NCBI GenBank assembly: GCA_002731395.1
Contig: PCBQ01000047.1
Location: 13,276-21,295 of the forward strand
Direction of reading: 5' to 3'
Origin: Methanobacteriota archaeon
GTDB lineage: Archaea > Thermoplasmatota > Poseidoniia > Poseidoniales > Poseidoniaceae
DNA: 8,020 bases
The position numbers and the translations under genes are program-made. Of this stretch, positions 1 to 6,456 are shown one piece after another (position 1 is the stretch's first letter; every line of letters begins with the position of its first letter). The notes below the pieces were generated by a model that was not told where the DNA came from, did not search any database, and worked only from the letters and a program-made list of their open reading frames with translations.

Positions 1-1247
1 CGGACCACAAAGCCAGGAAGTGGAGCGAAGGATGGTCGGCGCAGGACACGTCCGAGGACCTTCGCAAAGGTGCGCTGAGGCACCGGGTTCGGCGCTGTGA
101 TGTTGAACGGCCCCTCGGCCTCATTGTGCATCATCAGATGATGAACAGCATGGATGTAGTCGTCCATCGAAATCCAAGACAACCGCTGCCGTCCGCCGCG
201 AATTGGACCACCAGCACCCATTTTCGCGGGCAAGAGTTGCTTGCCCAGAAGACCTCCAGCCGCTGTGGTGACCAAACCTGTACGGAGATGAATCAGACGA
301 ATACCGGCCTCTTTGGCTGGAAGGGCTGCGTCCTCCCATTCGTTGGCCATGTCGCACAAGAAGCCCTCGCCGCGGGTGGAAGATTCCGTCAGCACCTCAT
401 CGCCCCGGTTTCCGTACACGCCGATGGCCGACCCCGAGAGGAGCACTCCCGGAGGCTGCTCTGCGGCGGCCAGAGCCTCCGCGAGGTGGCGTGTTGGTCC
501 AATTCTGCTGTCTCGGAGCAACGCCTTCCTCGCGGTGGACCAACGCTTGTCACCGATGCCTGCCCCAGCGAGATGAATCACAGCATCAAAGCCCTCGAAC
601 GAGCCTTCGAGAACTTCCCCCGTCCGGTCGTTCCAACGCACCACTTCGCACTCAGCGAGGTGCTTAGGGAGCACGGTCTCCTTCCGCAGCAAGCGAACCA
701 CGTCGTGCCCAGCAGCAAACAGGAAGGCGCAGAGTTGAGTGCCAATGAGACCCGTTGAGCCGGTCACAAGGACACGACGTCGCGGCAAATCCGCCGTTTC
801 CTCGATGCGCCTGAGGTCGCTGCGAACCCGATCACTTCGAAAGCGAAACATCGAACGAAGGCGGGGCATCACCGTAATCGGAGCCGTCCACCCACTGAAG
901 AGGTGGAAGGGAAGGCGCCACTGGACGGTGTCCACCACTTCTGATTGAGCTCCACTGGCGTCGAACCGGTGCTCGTGATCCCATCGGCCAAAAGGTCCCT
1001 TGACCATCCTGTCGGAGAAGGCTTGGCCGTCTTTAACGTCGAAATGTTCTGCGATCCACATCGGTCGCAGCGGCCCGAGGCGCATCTTGAATCGCGTTTG
1101 TTGACCGTCTTCAAGAGCTCCGAGTTGGACCGGCGTCAAGCGCTCCCACTCCGGCATGATGCGGACGAAAGCTTCGGGAGAATCATGCCATGCCCACAAG
1201 GCGTCCTGAGAGGCAGGCATTGGTGCACGATGTTCAAACACAGGCAT
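1..1247 (-). CDS. SRPBCC domain fused to TIGR01777-type NAD(P)-dependent epimerase (partial, C-terminus off window)
   Basis: The visible part is 415 residues, starting at the ATG at 1247-1245. Residues 1-150 resemble an SRPBCC (START/Bet v1-like) ligand-binding domain, with an opening like MPVFEHRAPMPAS and a stretch KGPFGRWDHEHRF. Residues 157-415 are an extended short-chain dehydrogenase/epimerase of the TIGR01777 (SDR39U) type. It has the nucleotide-binding motif VLVTGSTGLIG (159-169), the HLAGAGIGDKRW segment (225-236), the SGSAIGVYGNRGDE strand and loop (271-284) with the likely catalytic Tyr278, and PFNITAPNPV (380-389). The family's usual C-terminal DUF1731 tail would lie beyond the window edge. 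The start lies 2 nt after the rudS stop, with GGAG 8 nt upstream, so the two are almost certainly cotranscribed. The substrate is unknown; the family is named only by similarity to nucleotide-sugar epimerases. Fusion to a hydrophobic-ligand domain hints at a lipid or isoprenoid substrate, which is inference. Confidence 0.9.
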   Translation of the reverse strand, partial: MPVFEHRAPMPASQDALWAWHDSPEAFVRIMPEWERLTPVQLGALEDGQQTRFKMRLGPLRPMWIAEHFDVKDGQAFSDRMVKGPFGRWDHEHRFDASGAQSEVVDTVQWRLPFHLFSGWTAPITVMPRLRSMFRFRSDRVRSDLRRIEETADLPRRRVLVTGSTGLIGTQLCAFLFAAGHDVVRLLRKETVLPKHLAECEVVRWNDRTGEVLEGSFEGFDAVIHLAGAGIGDKRWSTARKALLRDSRIGPTRHLAEALAAAEQPPGVLLSGSAIGVYGNRGDEVLTESSTRGEGFLCDMANEWEDAALPAKEAGIRLIHLRTGLVTTAAGGLLGKQLLPAKMGAGGPIRGGRQRLSWISMDDYIHAVHHLMMHNEAEGPFNITAPNPVPQRTFAKVLGRVLRRPSFAPLPGFVV

Positions 1248-1249
1248 GA

Positions 1250-2206
1250 TCACAACTCCGCAAGGACCCCTGTGGCCGCAGGGACAGGATTGGACAGGTG
1301 GCCAAGCCACGGTGGAATCGAGCCGTTTGTTCCAGCAAGATGGTCCAAGAGAAGCAAGGGCGCCATCCTGGGAAGATGCCCCTTTCGGTAGGCGTGTATG
1401 GAGCGGATGATCTCCTCCCGGCGGGCTGAACTGAGGGAAGGATCCATCCGCGAGAGCGCACGCTCCATGGCGTGTGCAAAGCGACCACGTCGCGGCAAGA
1501 CGTTGAGGTCATCTTGAGCCTCGATCATGTACCTAAGCGCAACTTCGGCTGCAGGTAGGCCGTCATCGAATCCCGTGGCAATGGATTGCCCAAGTTTGCG
1601 CTTGGCGTCCGCCGTTCGGGCCACGAGGAAGATCTCATGTTCATCATGAAAGGCCATGAGGCGCTGAGCGGTCCAGCCCTCTTGACCGGCGATTTGCCAA
1701 CGGTGGTGGAAGTGGACGCGCGCGAGGAAGTGCTCGGCTTGGTTGGGGTCATTCAACCGCCCCTCCTCGATGACCGGAATATGAGGATTGAGGGCCATGA
1801 AGACCATCGTGAACACACCCACGCCTTCACGCACAACTCGCCCCTCTTCGGATGGATGCACCTCAACGCGATTCACGCCACAGGACGGTGAACCTTCCTT
1901 CAGCACAAGTCCATTCACGCCCAGGCCTGCCAAGTCGTCCGACGTTCGCGTCGCCCATGCCACCATCGCATCGGTGAGGTCCTTTCCGGATCGAGGCTGG
2001 ACCAATCGAATCCCGCCGTCAACCTTCGACAAACGAAGGTGCGGCCGGGGCGTGCCGAGACCGATGCCAACCTCTGGACAAAAGGGAAGGAGTCTCAGGT
2101 GTTCGGACCACTGGCGTGATAGGGGACGAAACTCACACGCTTCACCGTCGCTGCGGACCGGTGTGCCCAAGAGGCACGCTGAGGCAGCCACGAGAGGCTT
2201 GTCCAT
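1250..2206 (-). CDS. rudS: RudS-type tRNA 4-thiouridine desulfidase (TudS/DUF523 + DUF1722)
   Basis: This is a 318-residue protein. Residues 1-155 form a DUF523/TudS domain with ACLLGTPVRSDG (10-21), FCPEVGIGLGTPRP (42-55), LKEGSPSCG (102-110) and GVGVFT (128-133). The three cysteines C11, C43 and C109 match the family's [4Fe-4S]-ligating set. Residues about 165-300 form DUF1722, with FHHRWQ (166-171) and FHDEHEIFLVAR (186-197). TudS enzymes remove sulfur from thiouracil. The TudS-DUF1722 fusion is reported in bacteria as RudS, which erases s4U from tRNA and reduces UVA-induced growth delay. The frame stays open 19 codons further up to 2263, but homology begins at MDKPLVAASACLLG. A purine-rich ribosome site and a TATA-like box also sit correctly for ATG 2206. 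The gene lies 46 nt after the photolyase. The bacterial neighbour pair ybgA (DUF1722)-phr is a known precedent. The domain call is firm; the tRNA substrate is inferred from the family. Confidence 0.9.
   Translation of the reverse strand: MDKPLVAASACLLGTPVRSDGEACEFRPLSRQWSEHLRLLPFCPEVGIGLGTPRPHLRLSKVDGGIRLVQPRSGKDLTDAMVAWATRTSDDLAGLGVNGLVLKEGSPSCGVNRVEVHPSEEGRVVREGVGVFTMVFMALNPHIPVIEEGRLNDPNQAEHFLARVHFHHRWQIAGQEGWTAQRLMAFHDEHEIFLVARTADAKRKLGQSIATGFDDGLPAAEVALRYMIEAQDDLNVLPRRGRFAHAMERALSRMDPSLSSARREEIIRSIHAYRKGHLPRMAPLLLLDHLAGTNGSIPPWLGHLSNPVPAATGVLAEL
1256..1259 (-). promoter_or_regulatory. Shine-Dalgarno for the SRPBCC-epimerase gene
   Basis: GGAG on the minus strand lies 8 nt before the ATG at 1247, inside the last codons of rudS. 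It supports translational coupling and fixes the start. Confidence 0.6.
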
Positions 2207-2214
2207 GGCTTCAA

Positions 2215-2221
2215 CCCCCTC
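2215..2221 (-). promoter_or_regulatory. Purine-rich ribosome binding site before rudS
   Basis: GAGGGGG on the minus strand lies 8 nt before ATG 2206. It decides against the longer upstream start at 2263. It would function only on a transcript reading through from the photolyase, because the TATA-like box just upstream would place a transcript start close to the ATG itself. Confidence 0.5.
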
Positions 2222-2225
2222 GTGG

Positions 2226-2235
2226 GGTATATCAA
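2226..2235 (-). promoter_or_regulatory. TATA-like promoter element of rudS
   Basis: The minus-strand 10-mer TTGATATACC is identical to the box in front of the photolyase. Its TATA core is centred about 24 nt before ATG 2206, the spacing expected for a leaderless or nearly leaderless archaeal transcript. It lies in the 46 nt gap after the photolyase stop, so rudS may be transcribed both from here and by read-through. Confidence 0.55.
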
Positions 2236-2252
2236 CGGGAGTTTGAGCGCGG

Positions 2253-3821
2253 TCACACGTCACGCCTTGGGGGCATCCTGAAGGAGGAACCTATGGTTTG
2301 TTGAGATGGCCCCGGACCAAAACGGCTGATGTACTCGCGCGTTTTGACTTTCTTTTCCGTTCGATGCGACATCATGCAGCGAACCTTCCCAAAGACCGGA
2401 CGCTCGGTCCAGCCTCGGTCAAACTTACCGCACACCCAACCGATGCCAGCATAGGAGTTCGGGTCGCGACCGTCAAGGGCCCATCGATCGTTCAATGCAA
2501 CCATCCAGTCGAAAGCAAGCTGCGGCGTAGGCGCCCACTCAAGGATTTTCTTCCCCCACAGCATCCGGAGGTAATTCTGGATGATGCCCTCCTGCATCAG
2601 TTGACGTTGTGCAGCGTTCCAGAGGTCATCCCCGGTCTGTGCAGCCTCCAGTTGCTCAAAGGTGTACGCACCGGGTCGAGGATCGTCCGCATGTTCGGCC
2701 AAGGTGGCTTGTGCCCACTCCGGGATTGAACTGTATCCATCGTGGTCCTCAACCATGTGGGCGTGAATGAACGCAAGGTCCCGCCACGTGATGACTTGGT
2801 CAAGGAAAGCCTCAGCGCCTGCTGGCAGGCCCCACCAACCTGAGCGGCGGCCGTCGGATGGGGGAGTAAGGTGTCCCGGATCCCAGCCGTATAGGTCGAG
2901 GACGTCTTTGACCATCCTTTGCGAGGATATGTGGCCGTAATGCAACCAAGGGGACAGACCGGTTGCTGCTTGAAGATCCGGATGATTTCGGTCTTCGTGG
3001 TAGCGTTCAAGGCGGTCATCGAGGAACTTTCGCCATCGCTTGTTGGCTTCCATGCTGCCGCCTTTCATGTGCGGGACAGGTGCAACGTCGTGGTCGATGT
3101 CCAGCGCGAGGAGCGCCTCACGCCCGACTGCATCGCCCTCAGCCGTGCGCCAGATAAATTCCAACGGAGTCTTTGGCGTGTCGGTTTCTTGGAAGGCCAA
3201 ATCGATTAGGGCCATATCGACATCGGGCAAAGCGAGTGCTGGAGCCAAGGGGTGCTCGACAGGGAGGTCAGCAAGGTGGTCTTCGATGGTTTTGTGGAGG
3301 TGGCGGCGAAGCGAGTAGGCGGTTGTGAAAGCCCGCCCTGCGTGGCGCATGGAGATGAACCCGTTTCCGTCCACCACGTGGACCTCGCACGGCGCGAGTT
3401 TCACCGCACGCTCCGCAACTTGGCGGGGCATGTAGGTGGGGTAGTCGTCAATGACCAGTGCATCCGCATCGACGCTCATTCGAGCAAGTAATCCGCGGGC
3501 CTCACCGTGACGGGTTTCCACGTAGGGGACGTAAGTCACACCACTTCCAAGCATGGTCGTGCGCTGGTCGATCATGCCTTGGAGCACGAAGGTGTGAATG
3601 CGGTCGTTGGCCCATCGGTGTCCAATGGCCAAGGCCTCAACCACAAGGAGGGGGAGGTTCCGTTCAACCGCAAGATCGACCGCATGCTGAAGGGCGAGGT
3701 TGTGGCTGGTGCGCCGTGCGGAGGTCATCCAGTACAGCACGTGTGCGCCGCTGTGGCCGTCTTTTGCGGAGCGGACGGCCAGACGAGGGCTCCGCTGTTC
3801 CAACATAGCGCCGGCGCCCAT
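2253..3821 (-). CDS. phr: Class II-type cyclobutane pyrimidine dimer photolyase
   Basis: This 522-residue flavoenzyme uses blue/near-UV light and FADH- to split UV-induced pyrimidine dimers in DNA. The N-terminal Rossmann-like antenna domain (about 27-190) opens with VLYWMTSARRTSHNLAL (28-44), the class II pattern. The FAD domain includes SPWLHYGHISSQR (290-302), YLRMLWGKKILEW (417-429), ALDGRDPNSYAGIGW (448-462) and ERPVFGKVRCM (473-483). Trp401, Trp422 and Trp429 have exactly the spacing (21 and 7) of the Methanosarcina mazei class II electron-transfer triad W360/W381/W388. Asn444 sits where its N403 faces flavin N5. Unlike canonical class II enzymes, the MHGY segment reads IQNY (414-417). 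An N-terminal extension of about 25 residues and a tail after about 503 exceed the usual 440-480 residues. The ATG at 3821 is chosen because a TATA-like box is centred about 26 nt upstream; M6 at 3806 is the alternative. The gene is divergent from ribA. Confidence 0.95.
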   Translation of the reverse strand: MGAGAMLEQRSPRLAVRSAKDGHSGAHVLYWMTSARRTSHNLALQHAVDLAVERNLPLLVVEALAIGHRWANDRIHTFVLQGMIDQRTTMLGSGVTYVPYVETRHGEARGLLARMSVDADALVIDDYPTYMPRQVAERAVKLAPCEVHVVDGNGFISMRHAGRAFTTAYSLRRHLHKTIEDHLADLPVEHPLAPALALPDVDMALIDLAFQETDTPKTPLEFIWRTAEGDAVGREALLALDIDHDVAPVPHMKGGSMEANKRWRKFLDDRLERYHEDRNHPDLQAATGLSPWLHYGHISSQRMVKDVLDLYGWDPGHLTPPSDGRRSGWWGLPAGAEAFLDQVITWRDLAFIHAHMVEDHDGYSSIPEWAQATLAEHADDPRPGAYTFEQLEAAQTGDDLWNAAQRQLMQEGIIQNYLRMLWGKKILEWAPTPQLAFDWMVALNDRWALDGRDPNSYAGIGWVCGKFDRGWTERPVFGKVRCMMSHRTEKKVKTREYISRFGPGPSQQTIGSSFRMPPRRDV

Positions 3822-3842
3822 CGTTTTTCATGGGCGAGGGCT

Positions 3843-3852
3843 GGTATATCAA
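3843..3852 (-). promoter_or_regulatory. TATA-like promoter element of the photolyase gene
   Basis: The minus-strand sequence is TTGATATACC, with its core centred about 26 nt before ATG 3821. No Shine-Dalgarno is visible before that ATG, which fits a leaderless archaeal transcript. The same 10-mer precedes rudS. Confidence 0.6.
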
Positions 3853-3870
3853 GAACCGTTCAGGGTCCTG
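3853..3870. promoter_or_regulatory. Candidate operator between divergent photolyase and ribA promoters
   Basis: Two short dyads stand end to end between the two TATA-like boxes: GAACCGTTC (arms GAAC/GTTC around one base, 3853-3861) and CAGGGTCCTG (arms CAGG/CCTG around two bases, 3861-3870). They abut the photolyase box and lie near the midpoint of the divergent region. Arms of 4 nt are short enough to occur by chance, so this is only a candidate. Confidence 0.2.
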
Positions 3871-3886
3871 CGGTCAGCAACGACGC

Positions 3887-3896
3887 TTCATATACC
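3887..3896 (+). promoter_or_regulatory. TATA-like promoter element of the ribA operon
   Basis: TTCATATACC differs by one base from the 10-mer before the photolyase and rudS. Its core is centred about 24 nt before ATG 3916 with no Shine-Dalgarno between, which indicates a leaderless ribA transcript. The in-frame ATG at 3898 is only 2 nt past the box and is therefore unlikely to be transcribed. Confidence 0.6.
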
Positions 3897-3915
3897 GATG
3901 CACTTCCTAACAATC

Positions 3916-4536
3916 ATGGCACCCAGCATAGAGCCAACAAACACCACGGTGCCCGCACAAGCGGTGCTCCCAACGGCTTTCGGGACGTTCAACATCTACG
4001 CCTTTGTCGATCCGAAAGATGGCTCGGAACACGCTCTACTGACCGTCGGCGACATGGCCTCAGCGGAGGCTCCCCTCGTGCGCATCCACTCCGAATGCCT
4101 GACCGGAGACGCCTTTGGTAGCCTCAAATGCGACTGTGGCCCTCAGCTGCAATTGGCCATGCGGACCGTGCAAGAAGCCGGCGTTGGAGCGGTTGTGTAC
4201 TTGCGCCAAGAAGGCCGAGGCATCGGCCTTTACGCCAAGGTTCAGGCCTACCACCTGCAGGATCTTGGCTATGACACCCTCGACGCAAACCTGGCTCTTG
4301 GCCTTCCGGCTGATGCGAGGACGTATGAGATGGCCGCAGCGATGCTGAAGGAAATCGGCGTTCATCGTGTCCGCCTGATGACCAACAACCCACTGAAGCG
4401 CAAAGGACTGATCGAACACGGCGTTCACGTCGAAGATCGCATCCAGCATTTGGCGGGTCTTGGCAAGCACAACATCCGCTACATGGAGACCAAAGCAGAA
4501 CGAATGGGCCACTTGTTGCCCATGCAGGAGGTATGA
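3916..4536 (+). CDS. ribA: GTP cyclohydrolase II (riboflavin biosynthesis)
   Basis: This 206-residue enzyme opens GTP to 2,5-diamino-6-ribosylamino-4-pyrimidinone 5'-phosphate with loss of formate and pyrophosphate, the committed step toward FMN and FAD. The zinc ligands C61, C72 and C74 lie in HSECLTGDAFGSLKCDCG (58-75), with the same 11 and 2 spacing as E. coli RibA. The GTP-binding loop is LRQEGRGIGLYAK (96-108). The later motif DARTY (133-137) and RLMTNNPLKRKGL (153-165) are also conserved. Length matches stand-alone RibA (about 196 residues), with no RibB fusion. The frame is open upstream, but homology and the TATA spacing put the start at 3916. The gene leads a tight operon with the peroxiredoxin and TrmB genes and is divergent from the FAD-dependent photolyase, suggesting joint control of cofactor and enzyme. 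Many archaea use the unrelated GTP cyclohydrolase III here, so this bacterial-type enzyme may be an old transfer. Confidence 0.95.
   Translation: MAPSIEPTNTTVPAQAVLPTAFGTFNIYAFVDPKDGSEHALLTVGDMASAEAPLVRIHSECLTGDAFGSLKCDCGPQLQLAMRTVQEAGVGAVVYLRQEGRGIGLYAKVQAYHLQDLGYDTLDANLALGLPADARTYEMAAAMLKEIGVHRVRLMTNNPLKRKGLIEHGVHVEDRIQHLAGLGKHNIRYMETKAERMGHLLPMQEV
4527..4532 (+). promoter_or_regulatory. Shine-Dalgarno for the peroxiredoxin gene
   Basis: GGAGGT in the last codons of ribA, 8 nt before ATG 4541, fixes that start against a longer open frame beginning at 4460 and against the ATG at 4533, which is in another frame and reaches a stop after 8 codons. Confidence 0.75.
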
Positions 4537-4540
4537 GCGA

Positions 4541-5068
4541 ATGGGCGAACCTATCTTAACCGCTGCAAGCCTGACTAAGAAAGAGGCGACAGCGTTGACC
4601 AAAGACATGATTGGTCAGCCAGCGCCTGCCTTTGAACTGAATGCCGACGACGGGAGCACCTTCGATTCCACTTCCCTCAACGGGACATGGCGCTTGATTT
4701 TCTTCTACAGCAGAGACAACTCGCCAACCTGCAAGCGGGGTTGCCTGACGTTCAAGGAACAATACGATTTGTTCGTTTCAGCCGGTTGTTCCGTCGTCGG
4801 AATCGGACGGGACTCGGTCGACAGCCATCGCACGTTCAAGGAAGGCTTCACTGGCGGACTTCCCTTCCCAATCTTGTCGGACCCAGAGCGTCACGTGGCG
4901 AACTCGTTCAACGTCCCCATGCACCTGGGCCGGTTCCCGGCCAAATCCTCCTTCCTCATCGGACCGGACGACACTGTGCACTACGTCTACGACTGGCTGT
5001 TCCGCCCCCGCAGGCACGTGGCTCGCATCCTCAGCGACCTCACCCGCGTCACGGGCGGTGAGGCCTGA
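4541..5068 (+). CDS. Peroxiredoxin of the AhpC/TSA-Bcp family with altered active site
   Basis: This 175-residue protein is probably a cytosolic thiol peroxidase reducing H2O2 or organic peroxides with thioredoxin-type partners. The thioredoxin fold is recognisable from IGQPAPAFELNADDGSTF (24-41), LIFFYSRDNSPTCKRGC (52-68), FPILSDPERHVANSFNV (109-125) and SSFLIGPDDTVHYVY (136-150). The peroxidatic Cys is C64. In the usual PxxxTxxC motif the Pro is Ser57 and the Thr is Ser61, and the catalytic Arg before SFLI aligns with Lys135. The second Cys is at +4 (C68) rather than the Bcp-type +5, while the flanking F and YDLF stay in register. Another Cys is at 83. The gene starts 4 nt after ribA and its TGA overlaps the ATG of the next gene. 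It is clearly a peroxiredoxin fold; whether it is a conventional peroxidase is uncertain. Confidence 0.9.
   Translation: MGEPILTAASLTKKEATALTKDMIGQPAPAFELNADDGSTFDSTSLNGTWRLIFFYSRDNSPTCKRGCLTFKEQYDLFVSAGCSVVGIGRDSVDSHRTFKEGFTGGLPFPILSDPERHVANSFNVPMHLGRFPAKSSFLIGPDDTVHYVYDWLFRPRRHVARILSDLTRVTGGEA
5057..5061 (+). promoter_or_regulatory. Shine-Dalgarno for the TrmB-family regulator
   Basis: GGTGA in the last codons of the peroxiredoxin gene lies 6 nt before ATG 5068. Together with the one-base TGATG overlap it indicates translational coupling. Confidence 0.45.
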
Positions 5069-6444
5069 TGTGGAACGAGCTCTTGCTCGAAGCGGGCCTA
5101 ACGGAGCGCGAAGTGCGCTCCATCATGGTGCTTGGCAGCAACCCCAAGATGAAGGCCAGCGAACTGGCCAAAGAACTTGACACAACCCGCTTGGACGCCT
5201 ACAACAGCCTTTCCCGGCTCCAAGAAATGGGCATCGTCACGGCCACGGCCGATCGGCCGATGCAGTTCTCCAGTCTTCGGGTGGACGAATCCGTGCACCA
5301 CATCATCGAAACGCGACGTGCGCAGTTGGACCGACTTCAGGAAGGTTATGACGCCCTCAGCGAGGGCACCAGCGACGAAGCATCCTTCGAAGCAATTCGT
5401 AGGGAACGCGATGAACCGCGGTTTGCCGTGCTGAAAGAGCGCGTTCACATCTACCGACGGCTCAAGCGCATGGCTGAGGAAAGCGAAGAACGCCTTGTCC
5501 TCCTCCTCGGCCGGTTTGGAATCCTCCACTTGTGCCGCTCTGAAGCGCTTGAATCCGTGAACACCGCAGCACTCCGTGGCGTGGTCGTTCAGGTCATCAC
5601 GCAATTGGAACCACGAACGTTGCGCTTCTACGAACAGCTCCATCCAAGCATCGAAATCCGGCACGCTGACGAACTCGATTCCAACGGATTCCTGCAAGAT
5701 CAGGCTTACGTCATCCAATTCCTGAACCTAGAGGCCAACCCAGTCGGGCGAGGAAAAGAAGACGCGGCGCTTGTCATCGAGTCCGAACCTTTCGCCATCT
5801 CGCAAGAGAACCTTATCGACGCCATTTGGGAAGAAGCCATCCCATTCGATTTGGCGGTGGCACGGTTCACTGAAAATCGAATCAACGATCCCCTGCGCTT
5901 GACCATTGGCGAAGGGTCCTTCCTCGAGTCGCTGACGTCGGCACTGGGCTTTGATGGCGAACTTCCCGAAGAGGATACGCCCTTCGATCCTGAGGCCTTC
6001 TTTGCAGCCGGTGACACCGTCAATCAAGCAAGGCAAAGCCTGAGCGACGGGCGGCTCTCCAACCTGAAGGTGCTCGGCATCGACATCGGTCGGATGCTTC
6101 GCCAAGTTGGAAACCGTGTCGGCCACGAATTGGCGTTCAGCTTGAGGTCGATTGACAACGACATCGAATTCTTGGACGAAATGATGGACTGGTGGGAACA
6201 CGCAGGCCTCGGCACGCTGCTCTACGGCATTGAACCAGAATTCCATGTTCAGGTCGGATTGCACCATCCACCAACGGTCGACGACGACGTTCTGCCCATG
6301 TGGGAAATGGACGACGGCATCATCGAAGGGGCGCTCATGACACGCTTTCCACCAGGATCGAACGTGGACGTTCGTCGGCAGGAAGGCACCGGCGCACACG
6401 ACGACCTCTGGCAGTACCACCTGCTCACGCGCTCTGAGGCCTGA
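5068..6444 (+). CDS. TrmB-family transcriptional regulator with C-terminal V4R-like domain
   Basis: This 458-residue protein appears to have three parts. Residues 1-75 are a TrmB-type winged helix: LTEREVRSIMVL (11-22), SELAKELDTTRLDAYNSLSR (31-50), then LQEMGIVTATADRPMQFSSL. A short coiled segment follows (78-100), then a region (about 115-270) like the TrmB PLD-type effector domain, with ERLVLLLGRFGILHL (141-155) and RGVVVQVIT (170-178). After an acidic linker (about 280-335), residues 337-453 have the outline of a V4R domain: GRMLRQVGNRVGHELA (341-356), WWEHAGLGTLLYGIEPEFHV (375-394), DGIIEGALMTRF (416-427) and an end HDDLWQYHL (444-452). The cysteines usual near the end of V4R are absent (Trp448 and Gly440 in their places). 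V4R domains bind small hydrophobic ligands. It is the only visible regulator here and may control the divergent photolyase/ribA promoters. TrmB is fairly sure; V4R is likely; the target is inferred. Confidence 0.82.
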   Translation: MWNELLLEAGLTEREVRSIMVLGSNPKMKASELAKELDTTRLDAYNSLSRLQEMGIVTATADRPMQFSSLRVDESVHHIIETRRAQLDRLQEGYDALSEGTSDEASFEAIRRERDEPRFAVLKERVHIYRRLKRMAEESEERLVLLLGRFGILHLCRSEALESVNTAALRGVVVQVITQLEPRTLRFYEQLHPSIEIRHADELDSNGFLQDQAYVIQFLNLEANPVGRGKEDAALVIESEPFAISQENLIDAIWEEAIPFDLAVARFTENRINDPLRLTIGEGSFLESLTSALGFDGELPEEDTPFDPEAFFAAGDTVNQARQSLSDGRLSNLKVLGIDIGRMLRQVGNRVGHELAFSLRSIDNDIEFLDEMMDWWEHAGLGTLLYGIEPEFHVQVGLHHPPTVDDDVLPMWEMDDGIIEGALMTRFPPGSNVDVRRQEGTGAHDDLWQYHLLTRSEA

Positions 6445-6456
6445 AGCCGAACGGCG

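Noticed and set aside
126..758. Open frame of 210 codons on the plus strand
   Set aside because: It is antisense to the SRPBCC-epimerase, whose motifs are continuous on the minus strand; the product resembles no family.
2207..2263. Nineteen-codon N-terminal extension of rudS from an ATG at 2263
   Set aside because: It overlaps the photolyase 3' end, has no family similarity, and contains the TATA-like box and ribosome site that fit ATG 2206.
2249..3876. 7-mer GCGGTCA (2249-2255 and 3870-3876) upstream of the boxes of both rudS and photolyase as an operator
   Set aside because: Spacing to the TATA-like box differs (about 15 versus 19 nt), and one copy includes the photolyase stop codon; chance is a sufficient explanation.
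3700..3915. Upstream in-frame extension of ribA, including ATG 3898
   Set aside because: It crosses the photolyase N-terminus and both promoters. Family similarity starts after 3916 and the TATA-like box sits about 24 nt before 3916.
4460..4540. Upstream extension of the peroxiredoxin frame inside ribA
   Set aside because: The residues are a shadow of ribA coding sequence; GGAGGT 8 nt before ATG 4541 fixes the start.
4060..4608. Open frame of 182 codons antisense to ribA
   Set aside because: ribA motifs are complete on the plus strand; the antisense product has no recognisable features.
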